Source: Stomoxys calcitrans (lineage: Eukaryota > Arthropoda > Insecta > Diptera > Muscidae). From it: DNA of 64,000 nucleotides. The translations under genes and the position numbers were made by a program. Shown in pieces: positions 1-9,185 of the stretch (position 1 is its first letter; each line of letters starts with the position of its first letter). The DNA lies in assembly GCF_963082655.1 (NCBI RefSeq), contig NC_081555.1:181328151-181392150 (forward strand), written 5' to 3'. The notes under the pieces were generated by a model. The model saw nothing but the letters and a program-made list of their open reading frames with translations. It did no database searches and was not told the origin of the DNA.

Positions 1-41
1 GCGTCATAGGCGGACATGCTTATCACTGCGCTACGGTGGCC
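1..41 (-). mobile_element. tRNA-derived SINE, 5' head (cut by window edge)
   Basis: The reverse strand starts at 41 with GGCCACCGTAGCGCAGTG and runs into the anticodon-arm region of the SINE family described at 54543-54862. The first base of the window cuts the copy, so only the A-box half of the tRNA-like head is visible. Confidence 0.75.
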
Positions 42-1638
42 TTCTTTTTCTTGTTTGCTTTGATCAAATTGCGTACTCTGATGGCTGAATTAATGCGGCA
101 AAAGATACCAATCTCCCATGGTGGCCACAGCTTAATTTGGCTTCCTGAAAGCATATTGTTTTTTTTTTTTAGATTTTTTCTCCATAATAAGAGGAATTGA
201 AAGAAAAAAAAAAAATCACAATTTTGTCCTTTTTTTCAAAATAGAAGTGTGTCTGTGTGCGTGTGTGTGGATAAACATATTTAATGTAAATTACATTTAA
301 AAGATAAACACTTTATGCGGATGTTGGCATTGCCATGGCCTTAAAAGGAAAACAAAAACACGGCGGCGGTTTACTTACGGCGGCCAAGAGTTTATTCAAA
401 TTCTGGGAAAAAGGATTACACATTCATTTCTCGCGTTTATTTGTTTTGTGATTATGTATAATTTCATTGTTAATCGTCGCAAAGACTCTGACACTTTAAG
501 CTGACCTTGAGTTCGCCTCAAGTTTTTATTTTCGTTTATTTTTGTGGCATTATTTCCATGTTGTCCCCATAAAAGTTTGTTTCCTTCCCTACTTCGTGAA
601 GATAGTTGAGATAGACCATGGCCAGGAAGTAGAATGGTGAAAGAGAGACAGAAGGAAACTTTGAGACATACTCTTTAAACTTGACAAAGTTCAAACATCT
701 TTGGTTTTGCAGCAGTTGAAACTTCTTGGGTGTTGTTGGTGTTGGCGGCGTCCTTGTAGCTGCCGCTGCTTCATTTGTTAAAGTGTTAAAGCGTGTAAAG
801 TTGTCGCCGGCATTGCTGTTATCGTTACTGGTGGGGCAACACGATTTCACTTTGAAAACTTTGGCTGCTAAAACTTTATTTCTTAGCGCTAGTTTTACTC
901 TCTTTTGCTCGCAAGGTCTCTCTCTCTCTCTGTCGATGTTCGTTCTCTCAGTTTTCGAAAGTTGTGTTCCCCATTCATTCATTGTTTCATCCGCTCTTCA
1001 GCTGCGACTATAGTTAATAATAAAAATTAAGAAAAAAAGTAAAACTTTTACACCAAACCGTATCTGGAGTTGGGGGAATAATAATAAAAAGGAACCATCA
1101 GCCACAAACGCACACACACACACACCCTTCTTTGCAAGCACATGTACACCGCCCGTTGACTCAGACAACACTAACTCACACATACACCGTTATAAACATA
1201 TAAACATTGCAACACTTTTTGGCCTAATTCAGATTCTGACGCAGAAAATTAGGCCAAAAGTTTTATTTTAAAGTCTACAAAGTTTCTTTTTTATTCGTTT
1301 TGGGAAACACAAACTTATTTTGTTTTAAGATTTGAGGCCCCACATAAAATCGATAGAATTAAATTTTCATTTTCCAAAATCACAAAGTGAGACTTTTATT
1401 AATTGCTTGTCAACTGGGAGCAAAATATTGTTGAAGTTTTATTTGTTTAACAAAAACAAAAACAACTTTCTTTGGAATATTGTCTATAAACAATAAAGCA
1501 ATTGTGCGAACAGTGGCTTGGAATAAAATGAATCATTTATTGGTCTAGCTCAAAATGTGCGGCAAACGTAAATAGGAGAGCTCATCGTTTTTAGAGCAGC
1601 TGTTGTGAGCTGAAGGAATTCCACAGGAGATCGGTTAA
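42..1638. other. Single-copy AT-rich stretch, no gene recognised
   Basis: No repeat family is recognised. It holds short simple repeats: TG-rich about 245-268, CT-rich about 918-932, CA-rich about 1110-1126, and several A/T runs. A 148-codon open frame on the minus strand (536-982) and a 95-codon frame on the plus strand (726-1013) overlap each other. The minus-strand product is rich in Asn, Lys, Thr and Pro, with no domain, signal peptide or family I recognise. I treat both as chance frames. Confidence 0.5.
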
Positions 1639-1744
1639 GTTCAAGTCAGTGTCTGGGAGTCTACCCCTCAAAACTCCCTAAATGGAAATGTAGGCAGATC
1701 GAGATAATATGGGACTCAAACGAATAGTCTTTAAAAGTAGAATG
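1639..1744 (+). repeat. Second tandem family (about 128-bp type), single unit
   Basis: It contains the family hallmark, ATATGGGACTCAAACGAATAGT followed by an AGTAGAATGC stretch, preceded by a 'gtctgggagtctacccctcaaaact' type segment. It matches the tandem units at 49205-51203. One unit only, abutting a SINE 3' part. Confidence 0.6.
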
Positions 1745-1883
1745 CAAATGCAAATTTGCTCATGAACATTCCACAAAGGAACTGGCGCAAACTTTTCATA
1801 TATCACTGAGTGATGTTCGATTCAAATTTAAAGCTCAATGGTAACAGCCGAGTCCAAGCAGCGTGCCGCAGTGCGATACCTCT
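1745..1883 (-). mobile_element. tRNA-derived SINE, 3' part only
   Basis: Read on the minus strand this is the SINE body: GTGTCGCACTGCGGCACGC-like segment, then the TGAGCTTTAAATTTGAATCG-like segment, the CTCAGTGATATATGAAAAGTTTGC segment, and a 3' end in GGAATGTTCATGAGCAAATTTGC. The tRNA-like head is missing; the copy stops at 1883 against HINE sequence. Confidence 0.75.
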
Positions 1884-2622
1884 CCGTCCGTCCGCCCGTG
1901 GAAAGCACGCTAAATTTCGAAGGAGTGAAGCTAGGAAATCTTGCAAAAATACTTCCAATTAGTGCAGGTCATTGGGGTTGTAAATTGGCCATATCGGTCC
2001 GTCTTTTATTATAGCTGCAATTAAAATCAATCTCGGATCTGGACTTCTACAGCCTCTAGATAGCGCAATTCTTATAGAATTTGTTTAAAATTTTGTATGA
2101 GGTGTTTTGGTATGATTTCCAACAACTGTGCTACGTATGGTCCAAATCGGTTCATATCCTGATGTAGGTGCCATATAAACCAATCTCGGATCTAGACTTC
2201 TAGAGCCTCTAGAGAGCGCAATTCTTCTCCTATTTGGCTAAAATTATGTATGAGGTGTTTGTCTTTCAGCAACTGTGCTAAGTATTATCCAAATCGGTTT
2301 ATAACATGATATAGCTCCCACATAAACTTATCTCCGGATTATATTTTTTTGAGCCTCTGGTGGGCACAATTCTTATCCGATTTGGCTTAAATTGTGTACA
2401 ACGACTTCTTCTATGACCTTCAACATACGTGACAAATTTGCTCGAATCTGTCCATTACTTTATATAGCTCCCATATAAATCCAATCCGTGATTTTACTTC
2501 TTGAGCCCATATAGGATGCAATTCTTATAATTTTCCTTTGTTTACCTATAAAGAGATGCCGGGCCAAGACGTTGACAAATACGAACCATGGTGGAGGGTA
2601 TGTAAGATTCGACCCGGCCGAA
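1884..2622 (+). mobile_element. HINE (DINE-1/INE-1-like), head truncated, tail present
   Basis: It begins inside the conserved head (CCGTCCGTCCGCCCGTGG, AAAGCACGCTAA), then units with CCATATAAACCAATCTCGG and GAGCCTCTAGAG...GCGCAATTC. It ends in the tail: CATGGTGGAGGGTATGTAAG followed by the GC palindrome GACCCGGCCGAAAG, which is decayed. The usual last bases (CTTTTACTTGTT) are not recognisable. Confidence 0.8.
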
Positions 2623-2870
2623 AGGGTTTCCAGAAATCTTACATTTGGAATTTTGATTTTTTTTTGAATATAAAAAATAATCGACTTTCGACAAGTCAAT
2701 TGTCTTCCCAAACATGATCTTATATATGACAGGAATTTTTTTTTAACATGTTTCTTTTGCCTACTTTAGCCAACCTACATTTCATAAGGATACGTCTGTC
2801 CTAACCCGAGCTGGAATTTTCCTAAAACTGCTCTATTCTTAGGTATTTTTTACCCATTCGTCGTTAATGG
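2623..2870. other. Unassigned spacer
   Basis: Short AT-rich sequence between two HINE tails. No gene, RNA or repeat recognised. Confidence 0.4.
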
Positions 2871-3139
2871 GTTAAGCTCGGCTGGGCCGAATCTTTTATA
2901 CCCTCCACCACGGATCCCATTTGACTTTTGCGCCCTCTACAGGGTCATGAAGTATATTCGGGAGATCGGTTTCTATGGGAGCCACATCGTATATCCTACA
3001 TCCATTGAAGGTCATAGGGAAAGCTTAATTTCAGTCGCCTAGCTTTGCTTCTACGAAATTTCGCCTGCTTTCAACAGACGGACGGACGGGCGGACATGGC
3101 TAGATTGACTTATAATGTCAAGACGATCAAGAATATATA
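2871..3139 (-). mobile_element. HINE, minus strand: tail and body; head split off by an insertion
   Basis: The tail palindrome lies at the left (GCTCGGCTGGGCCGAATC, then TTTTATACCCTCCACCACGG). A short body follows, then the reversed head: GGACGGACGGGCGGACATGG and GTCAAGACGATCAAGAATATATA. The head is interrupted at 3139/3140 by a 1.8-kb insert and resumes at 4954, so both pieces are one element. Confidence 0.85.
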
Positions 3140-3343
3140 CACTGAAAAATAGTGGTCCCAAAATTTAAGATTTTTCCTTATTCGTGGGGTGGAAGCCAAA
3201 GAACTAAAACTTTGAAAAAAGATGCCATCTTTAAATCAAATTTCCTCGCCACATCCGTTTAAAATTTTGATCGCTAATTGATTTTTTTTTTACCTCATAG
3301 ACGACTCTCCAGCTATTCTTTTTTGAAAAAAAGTAACGCAAAG

Positions 3344-4686
3344 TTAAGTTATTGGATGTATACGGCCATCGTGAGACCAGTACTATGGACCTAAGGAGCA
3401 CTGGCATAGTTAAAGGCCGTAGAGAAGAGGACGTGTGCGAAAGAGTTCGAGAAGGTTAAGAGACTGGGCTGCGTCAGGGTCACAAGAGCCACTTAGATCC
3501 GCATCTCAGGCAGCCCTGGAAGCGATGCTGATTAACCGCCCAATGAGGCCTATATTCGGAACTGCGCCGCCAATGTTGCTCTTAGGCTGAGGGAGCTCGG
3601 CAGGCTGAAGGAGGATGGTTGCGGCCACAGTTCAATTCTGGGGGTCATGGATGCGGAGGATAGATTGAGAAGGATCTCCGTCTACCAGTACGGCATCAGT
3701 GCCGACTGCGGTGAGGGCATTCGCGATTCGTTTTCTGGGAGGGAAGAATGGAAAGCGAATGCTGTATTTGAGAAGGATGAGACATCGATCTATACCAATG
3801 GCTGCTAGATGGAGTCCGGGACTGTATTGGGGATCTACTCTGACGCACTCAATATCGGTAAGGTATCGGTATCGGACAGCCGAACGAGTGTACAGTCTTT
3901 CAGTCTGTGCCATTACAGTAGCTGCAAGAGAAATTCTGATGAGGGATTTACCGCTCTCAAAACTCAGGATTTATGTGGACAGTATGGCGGCGCTAAAGGC
4001 CTTGGGGTCGAGGATGGTGTGGTCGAGATGCGTGGTGGATTGTTTGGAGTCCCTGGATAGGCTTCGGGTCCACGATGAGACGCTGACATGGGTTCCTTGA
4101 TATGAGGGGATTCCAGGAAATAGGAGGGCGAAGGAGTGCGCCAGGAGGGGTTCGTGCCTACGTGCCATTTGTCGAGCTACTGTACACAGTAGAAGAGATA
4201 ACCAGGGCGGCGTCGGTGGCGAGTTGAGACTCGATGGATTGTTGCCGGACTGCAAAGACGCTCTGGCCTGTCACCGACCGAAGGAGGATTAAGGAGTTGC
4301 TGGGGTCCGGTAAGCGGTCGATGAGTACCTCAACAGGGGCCATAGGCCGCATGGCAGGGCGCATGGGAATACCGCACAATGACTTCTGTAGGAGTTGCCT
4401 TGATGAGAATGAGGAGAAGAATAGTGAGCACTTGCTGTGTTCATATCCGGGTCGGCAGGGACGTAGGCTCTCCTCTCTGGGGAGCCGTTTCTTCTGCGAT
4501 CTGCGTGAACTTGGGAATGTGCCTCTGGTAGGTCTCCAGAAATGTGTTGAAGAAACAGGATGGTTCCGACGGGGGGATGCCATAAGCTCTGGTGTAGGTA
4601 TATCCGTGCTTGTGTGGGCGTTTCTTTACCCCACGCTCGGGTTCTACATTCCTCTTGTTTTTCTTTTATTCGTGTTTAACCTCTAA
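3344..4686 (+). pseudogene. LINE ORF2 3' half with RNase H domain, degenerate
   Basis: Conceptual translation in shifting frames gives, in order: the post-RT segment YWMYTAIVRPVLW (3350 on), a linker LGCVRVTRAT, an RNase H domain (about 3790-4160), and a C-terminal Cys/His motif CRSC...EHLLC (spacing C-x2-C-x10-H-x2-C, about 4390-4440). This order is typical of RNase H-bearing non-LTR retrotransposons (I/R1/Loa-type). It is dead. The first RNase H motif reads YTNGC with Asn in place of the catalytic Asp (aat at 3797-3799), followed by a stop. The second Asp motif (YVDSMAALKAL, about 3973) survives. The last motif reads GNRRAKE where the family has an Asp. Stops and frameshifts occur throughout. 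Confidence 0.8.
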
Positions 4687-4727
4687 TCCGAGGTGTCACA
4701 TCTTTTTGCTCTTCCCTTTCTTTCTAG

Positions 4728-4810
4728 GGTACCATAATGCGCCAAACTGGACTCCGAGTGAACTCATCTTTGGTGGGCAACCCACTTATCCTAACCTTAC
4801 CGAACCTTAG
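4728..4810 (+). pseudogene. Possible LTR-retrotransposon integrase tail fragment
   Basis: A 27-residue open stretch (YHNAPNWTPSELIFGGQP) resembles the C-terminal end of the integrase core of Gypsy-type elements, where an ALxxYN...TPFELVFG-type motif is usual. It follows a pyrimidine tract ending in TAG (4710-4726) and stops at TAG after LTEP. The match is short and could be chance. No LTR or other pol segment was seen nearby. Confidence 0.3.
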
Positions 4811-4953
4811 TTAAGGATCTATTAACCCACCATTTGAAATAAGAAATACTTAATATTAAGGAAAAAAATTTTCACCAAAAGTTGGAAAGTTAGAATTTAG
4901 ATTGCTAATCTTTGGCTTGAATCTTTAAAATTAGGACAACATTTTTTCCAGTG

Positions 4954-5050
4954 TAAAATTAATGTTAGATCCCATTAATTTATTTCGAGGTGTTACAAAT
5001 GGAGTGACCAAATAAAAAATACAACCATCTTATGGTGGAGGGTATACAAA
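4954..5050 (-). mobile_element. HINE head, continuation of 2871-3139
   Basis: It reads ATTTCGAGGTGTTACAAATGG, then CATCTTATGGTGGAGGGTATA, the reversed head end expected directly after GAATATATA. It completes the HINE split by the TIR transposon. Confidence 0.8.
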
Positions 5051-6840
5051 TCTCCGGAGATTGGACCACACGTGGGGATATATGAAATTTAGTCTATCCA
5101 AATTTAACGCCGAAACTATAAAAAATTTCTAAATTTCGCACGAACATTCCATTAGGGAACAGCAGCGTGGCTATAGGCGTAAGGCTAAAGGCGTAAGGCG
5201 TTGTCTGAAGGTAAAAGATGGCTGTAGACCAGATTTTTTTATGATTCTACTAAGGAGTTCTTTTGTTATAGGCACACAAGCAAACGTCAAACAGGTTTTT
5301 TTGTTCCCAAAAATTCAGTTCATTAAAATATGTGAAAATCTCAATTAAACACCATTTATTTGATCCAATTTTTGTTTACATTCAAATATTGGTTAATTTT
5401 CCAACCAAAACTTGGCCACAATTGCTTGCTCTACTAAAGGCAAGTCTTGGTGTTCTTTTCTTGTCACTTTGTAAGTAGTCACAATGAACTGAAGAGGGTA
5501 GTGAGTACCTGTGATAATAACAGGATTTCCATATCATAATAATTATCATTGAATGGAATCGTAAAACGTGTTGGAAATGCTTTAAAGCCTTATTTCGTGA
5601 TTATCATAAAATTCTGCACGCAGTTAAATTATTAAAAAAAAAATGAAACCATAAAAATCTTAAAATATAGGCTTAAGCCTTTAGCTAGCTAACCGGGTTA
5701 GATTTTTATGCCATCACTCCAAGGCATGCGGCACGTTGACGACGATGATGGGGACTGCGTTGACGACGACTACATTTACGCTTCCAAGTGCCTGTGCCAA
5801 TGCCATTTAAACATCCATCCATCCATTCATTCATTGGAGGTATTCTTGGTTTGGCTGTTCTTGGATTATACGTAAATATCAAATAAGTACACAACGGATA
5901 CAATTTTAATTATCACAACCTTAAGCTTTTGGTTGTAAATATTTGAGATGCTGCGAGCAGTGGCTACGACATGATGCCATGCCAAGGCAGGGCCAAATGG
6001 AAACAACAGCCCTGGGAAACCGATAAGAATGTTGACGACGATTTTCATAAATAATACACACGAATCGCAGGATATTCTCGAGCGTATTCCCCAACCGAAA
6101 AACCCACACCCACACCCACATGGCCAACATGAGGCAACGCTTTAGACCACCAGTCGTCAGCCCACTAACCATCCCAATCCAAACCACCCATACCCACATC
6201 TCGCTGCTGCTCCATTTCCATTTCCATCTGCATGGGCAAATGTAATGTTTAACAAATGATAAGGGTTGAATTAACGCTTAAATAAAAATGAAATCTTTAA
6301 AAAGCGAAAGAGTTAAATTTCGAATGTTTTAATTCATTGTCTTTGTGTGCGTAAGGATGTGAACGCGCGTGTGTGTGTTTCAGTGCGTGCACGCAATGTT
6401 AATAATGGTTGGAGATATGACTGAAAGTGGTTTGATGTTCCACGTTTCTGCCTGCCTTGTAATCAATGTCAAAAATTGTTCATGTTTCCATTAAGTGCTT
6501 CCGTTGATTCCTGAAAGATGTTGCCCCACTCGCCATTCTCATTTAGGATAAAGCGGCAGTACATAATACGGTGGCGGCCGGGCCCGATAAAAGCGGCGTG
6601 ATAAGCAACAAGAGCAAAAAACATAAGTTACCCGGATTGAGACACTTTTTGTGGCATAAGCAGTCTACCGTACTGGTGGCATACCGCCATTTCATATATA
6701 TACACGCACTAAGGTAGACCACGCCATACCATTCATCTATTGTTTTTGCCGAATAGACCAATTCAATGATGTTATCCTTTTGCTGATGCTGGGCCAATGA
6801 GGTTCACAGTGGGGGAATTATTTTCTGAAAAACGAAGAAG
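5051..6840. other. Mostly single-copy stretch with a SINE 3' scrap
   Basis: At 5136-5165 the sequence GCACGAACATTCCATTAGGGAACAG matches the reversed SINE 3' end. At 5175-5200 there is a short direct repeat GGCGTAAGG. A CCAT/TCAT tract lies at 5813-5835, and CCCACACCCACACCCACA at about 6103-6120. Open frames here (for example minus 5921-6199) are low-complexity and overlap each other. No gene recognised. Confidence 0.45.
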
Positions 6841-6878
6841 CTAGTATACCCCCATCCTATGGTGGAGGGTATAAAAAT
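6841..6878 (-). mobile_element. HINE head scrap
   Basis: CTAGTATACCCCCATCCTAT followed by GGTGGAGGGTATAAAAA is the first ~38 bases of a HINE head read in reverse. Nothing else of the element precedes it. Confidence 0.75.
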
Positions 6879-6898
6879 TAAAATTTTTCAAAACTGTT

Positions 6899-7806
6899 TT
6901 ATATCCACCACCGAAGGATGGTCCAACCTATGATCGTCATAAAAATCTAAGACGACCGAGCCATGTCCGTCCGTCTGTCTGTTGAAATTGCGCTACAGTC
7001 CTGAAAAATAGAGATATTGAACTGAAACCTTGCACAAATTCTTTTGTATTCATAGGCAGGTTAAGTTCGAAGATGGGCTGTACTGAACAAAATCTTGATA
7101 TTGCCCCCATATATACCGATCTGCCGATTTAAGGTCATAGACCCATTAAAACCACATTCATTATCCGATTTCGTTGAAATTCAGGATAGCGTGTTTCGTT
7201 AGGCTTCTCAACATCCCTGTTCAATACGGCCCAGATCGATCCTGATTTGGATGTAGTTGCCATATATACCGATCTTTCGATTATGGTTGTAGGCCCAGAG
7301 GAGTTAAATTTCGATTTCGCTGAAATTTAGCACAATGAATTTTATTAGGTTCTTCAACTTTCGTACCAAGTATGGTCAAGATTGGGGTATATATGGATAT
7401 AGCGAACTGCCGATTTAAGTTCTTGCGACCAAGAAAGCACTTTTATTACTCGATTTCGCTAAAATTTGACCCAGTTGGCTGTGTTAGGCTCTTCTATCGG
7501 TCTATATTTTACTGCCATTTATATAGTAAACTGATTGCACCACAACAAGGGGTAGTGGTCTTAAATGGTTTAATCATCTTTGGTTCAGGTTCCGATAGGC
7601 TTTATATATGTAACAGTTTCAATTTTCAGCGAAATCGACAAATAAATTTAAACCCTAAATGGGCAGATCGATCTATATGGCAACTATATGTAAATATGGC
7701 CCTATGTAGATCCTACTTGGGTTGAATTTCGATGGGCCTAGTAAAAGTTACTGTTCTGAATTTCAGTAATAAATGCGCGTCTAGCGGGCTTGATATGGCA
7801 GCTATA
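6899..7806 (+). mobile_element. HINE, 'ACCACCGAAGG' head subtype, no tail
   Basis: Head: ATATCCACCACCGAAGGATG, an internal gap, then CGTAAAAATCTAAGACGA-like sequence and CCATGTCCGTCCGTCTGTC. Units follow, carrying CCCCCATATATACCGATCTG, AGGTCATAGACCCAT and GATTTCGTTGAAATTCAGGA. Open frames such as 7372-7725 run through the units and are not genes. The palindrome and CTTGTT tail are missing; another HINE begins at about 7811. Confidence 0.75.
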
Positions 7807-7810
7807 AATA

Positions 7811-8578
7811 AAAACCAGTAAGGAAGGGCAAAAGTCGGGCGAAGCCGACTATATAATACCTTACACCTTCCCTATAAGTACAATGTGGGAGCTATATCCA
7901 ATTCTGAACGAATTTTGATTGACCTCGGCGAGCAAATATGTTCAAACCGTAATAACTACGGTTGACATATGACAACATTATTGGAAATCGCCCAAAATCT
8001 GACAAACATATAGATGGGAGCTATAACCAAATCTGAACCGATTTCAAGCAAACTTTTCAGATATTGTGGTAGTCGTCAAGGAGGGTGTTGTACAACATTT
8101 TGGGAATATTGGTCAATTAATGCGCTTGCAATGGCTCTAGGAGTGAAAATCGGGCTATATATATATGAGAACTATATCTAAATCTGAACCGATTTCTATG
8201 AAGTTCACCAATAATGTCGATAGTCATAAGAAAAATCCTTCCTACCGAATTTCTTTTTTTGCATTATTACTGCAAATCGGACGAACATATACATGGGAGC
8301 TATATCCAAATCTGAACCGATTTTTTCTAATTTCAATAGGTTTCGTCTCTAGGCCGAAAAACATGCCCATACTAAATTTGAAGACGATCGGATGAAAATT
8401 GCGACCTGTATTTTGTACACAAATTAACATGGACAGACAGACGGACATAGCTAAATCGAATCAGAAAGTGATTCTGGATCGATCGGTATACTTATCAATG
8501 GGTCCATCTCTCTTCCTTTTGGGTGTAACAAATTAATTCACTAATTTATAATACCCTGTACCACAGTAGGGTATAATG
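7811..8578 (-). mobile_element. HINE, divergent 'TCGGGC' tail subtype, complete, minus strand
   Basis: The tail lies at the left: CAGTAAGGAAGGGCAAAAGT, then the palindrome GTCGGGCGAAGCCGAC and ATATAATACC. The body has repeated GGGAGCTATA(T/A)CCAAATCTGAACCGATTT units (about 8010, 8175, 8295). The reversed head has GACAGACAGACGGACATAGC, TGTAACAAATTAATTCA and ATAATACCCTGTACCACAGT at 8551-8570. Both ends are present. Confidence 0.8.
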
Positions 8579-8915
8579 ACCCGGATCCAATTTTGGGGCC
8601 CTTAGTACAGCTCACTGTTTCAAATTTCAACGAAATCCTACAAAAAAATTGGGCTATTATGGCCTTAAGATCCAAAACCATCAGATCGGCAGCGATAACT
8701 AAATATAGCCCGTTTAGTCTCATTCAAGAGTTTAACCTGTGTATAGAAGAAATACGAGTCTGTGCTAGATTTCACTTCAATATCTCATTTTTTGCACACT
8801 GTAGCGTGATTACCACTGACGGACACATGGACATCTTAGAATTTTACGACGATCTGAAAAATATATACTTTCTAGGGTCGGAAATGGATTTGAATATATT
8901 GAGTAGACTCGTATT
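8579..8915 (-). mobile_element. HINE fragment, minus strand
   Basis: Reversed unit (CAGCTCACTGTTTCAAATTTC, ATTGGGCTATTATGGCC) leading into a decayed reversed head (ACTGACGGACACATGGACAT, ATATATACTTTCTAGGGTCG). Orientation flips at about 8915. Confidence 0.6.
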
Positions 8916-9185
8916 TTATTCTATACGCAGGTTAAGCTATTGAGTGGGCCCAATCGGACTACACATGGATATAGACCCATGTAGACCGATCTGTCGACTT
9001 AGGGTCTTAAGGCTATAAAAGCCGGAGATTTTTTTCAAATTCGCTGAAATGTAAAACAGTGAGTTGTACTAAGGATTCCGATATCCGACCCGAATATGGT
9101 GTATATCGGTCTTTTATATATAGCTGTCATATAGACCGATATGCCAATTTAGAACTTATGGTCTTTATGGTCTGCATGTTCGAAG
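8916..9185 (+). mobile_element. HINE fragment, plus strand
   Basis: Units with GCAGGTTAAGCTATTGAGTG, GATATAGACCCATGTAGACC, and TAGCTGTCATATAGACCGAT. It abuts the oppositely oriented fragment 8579-8915 and has no head or tail. Confidence 0.65.

Larger units (their letters stand above)
3140..4953. mobile_element. TIR DNA transposon of unassigned superfamily, carrying a LINE fragment
   Basis: The left end reads CACTGAAAAATAGTGGTCCC and the right end, reversed, CACTGGAAAAAATGTTGTCC. About 26 of the first 33 bases agree between the two ends. It sits at a TA in the HINE head: TA at 3138-3139 and again at 4954-4955, consistent with a 2-bp target duplication. HINE head sequence continues cleanly on the right. 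No transposase of its own is recognised; the interior is largely a LINE relic (3344-4686). Superfamily is unresolved: TA duplication points to Tc1/mariner-like or similar, but the CACTG end is not diagnostic. Confidence 0.65.

Noticed and set aside
536..982. 148-codon minus-strand frame as a gene
   Set aside because: It overlaps a 95-codon plus frame, has biased low-complexity content and no recognisable domain, and no splice or promoter context supports it.
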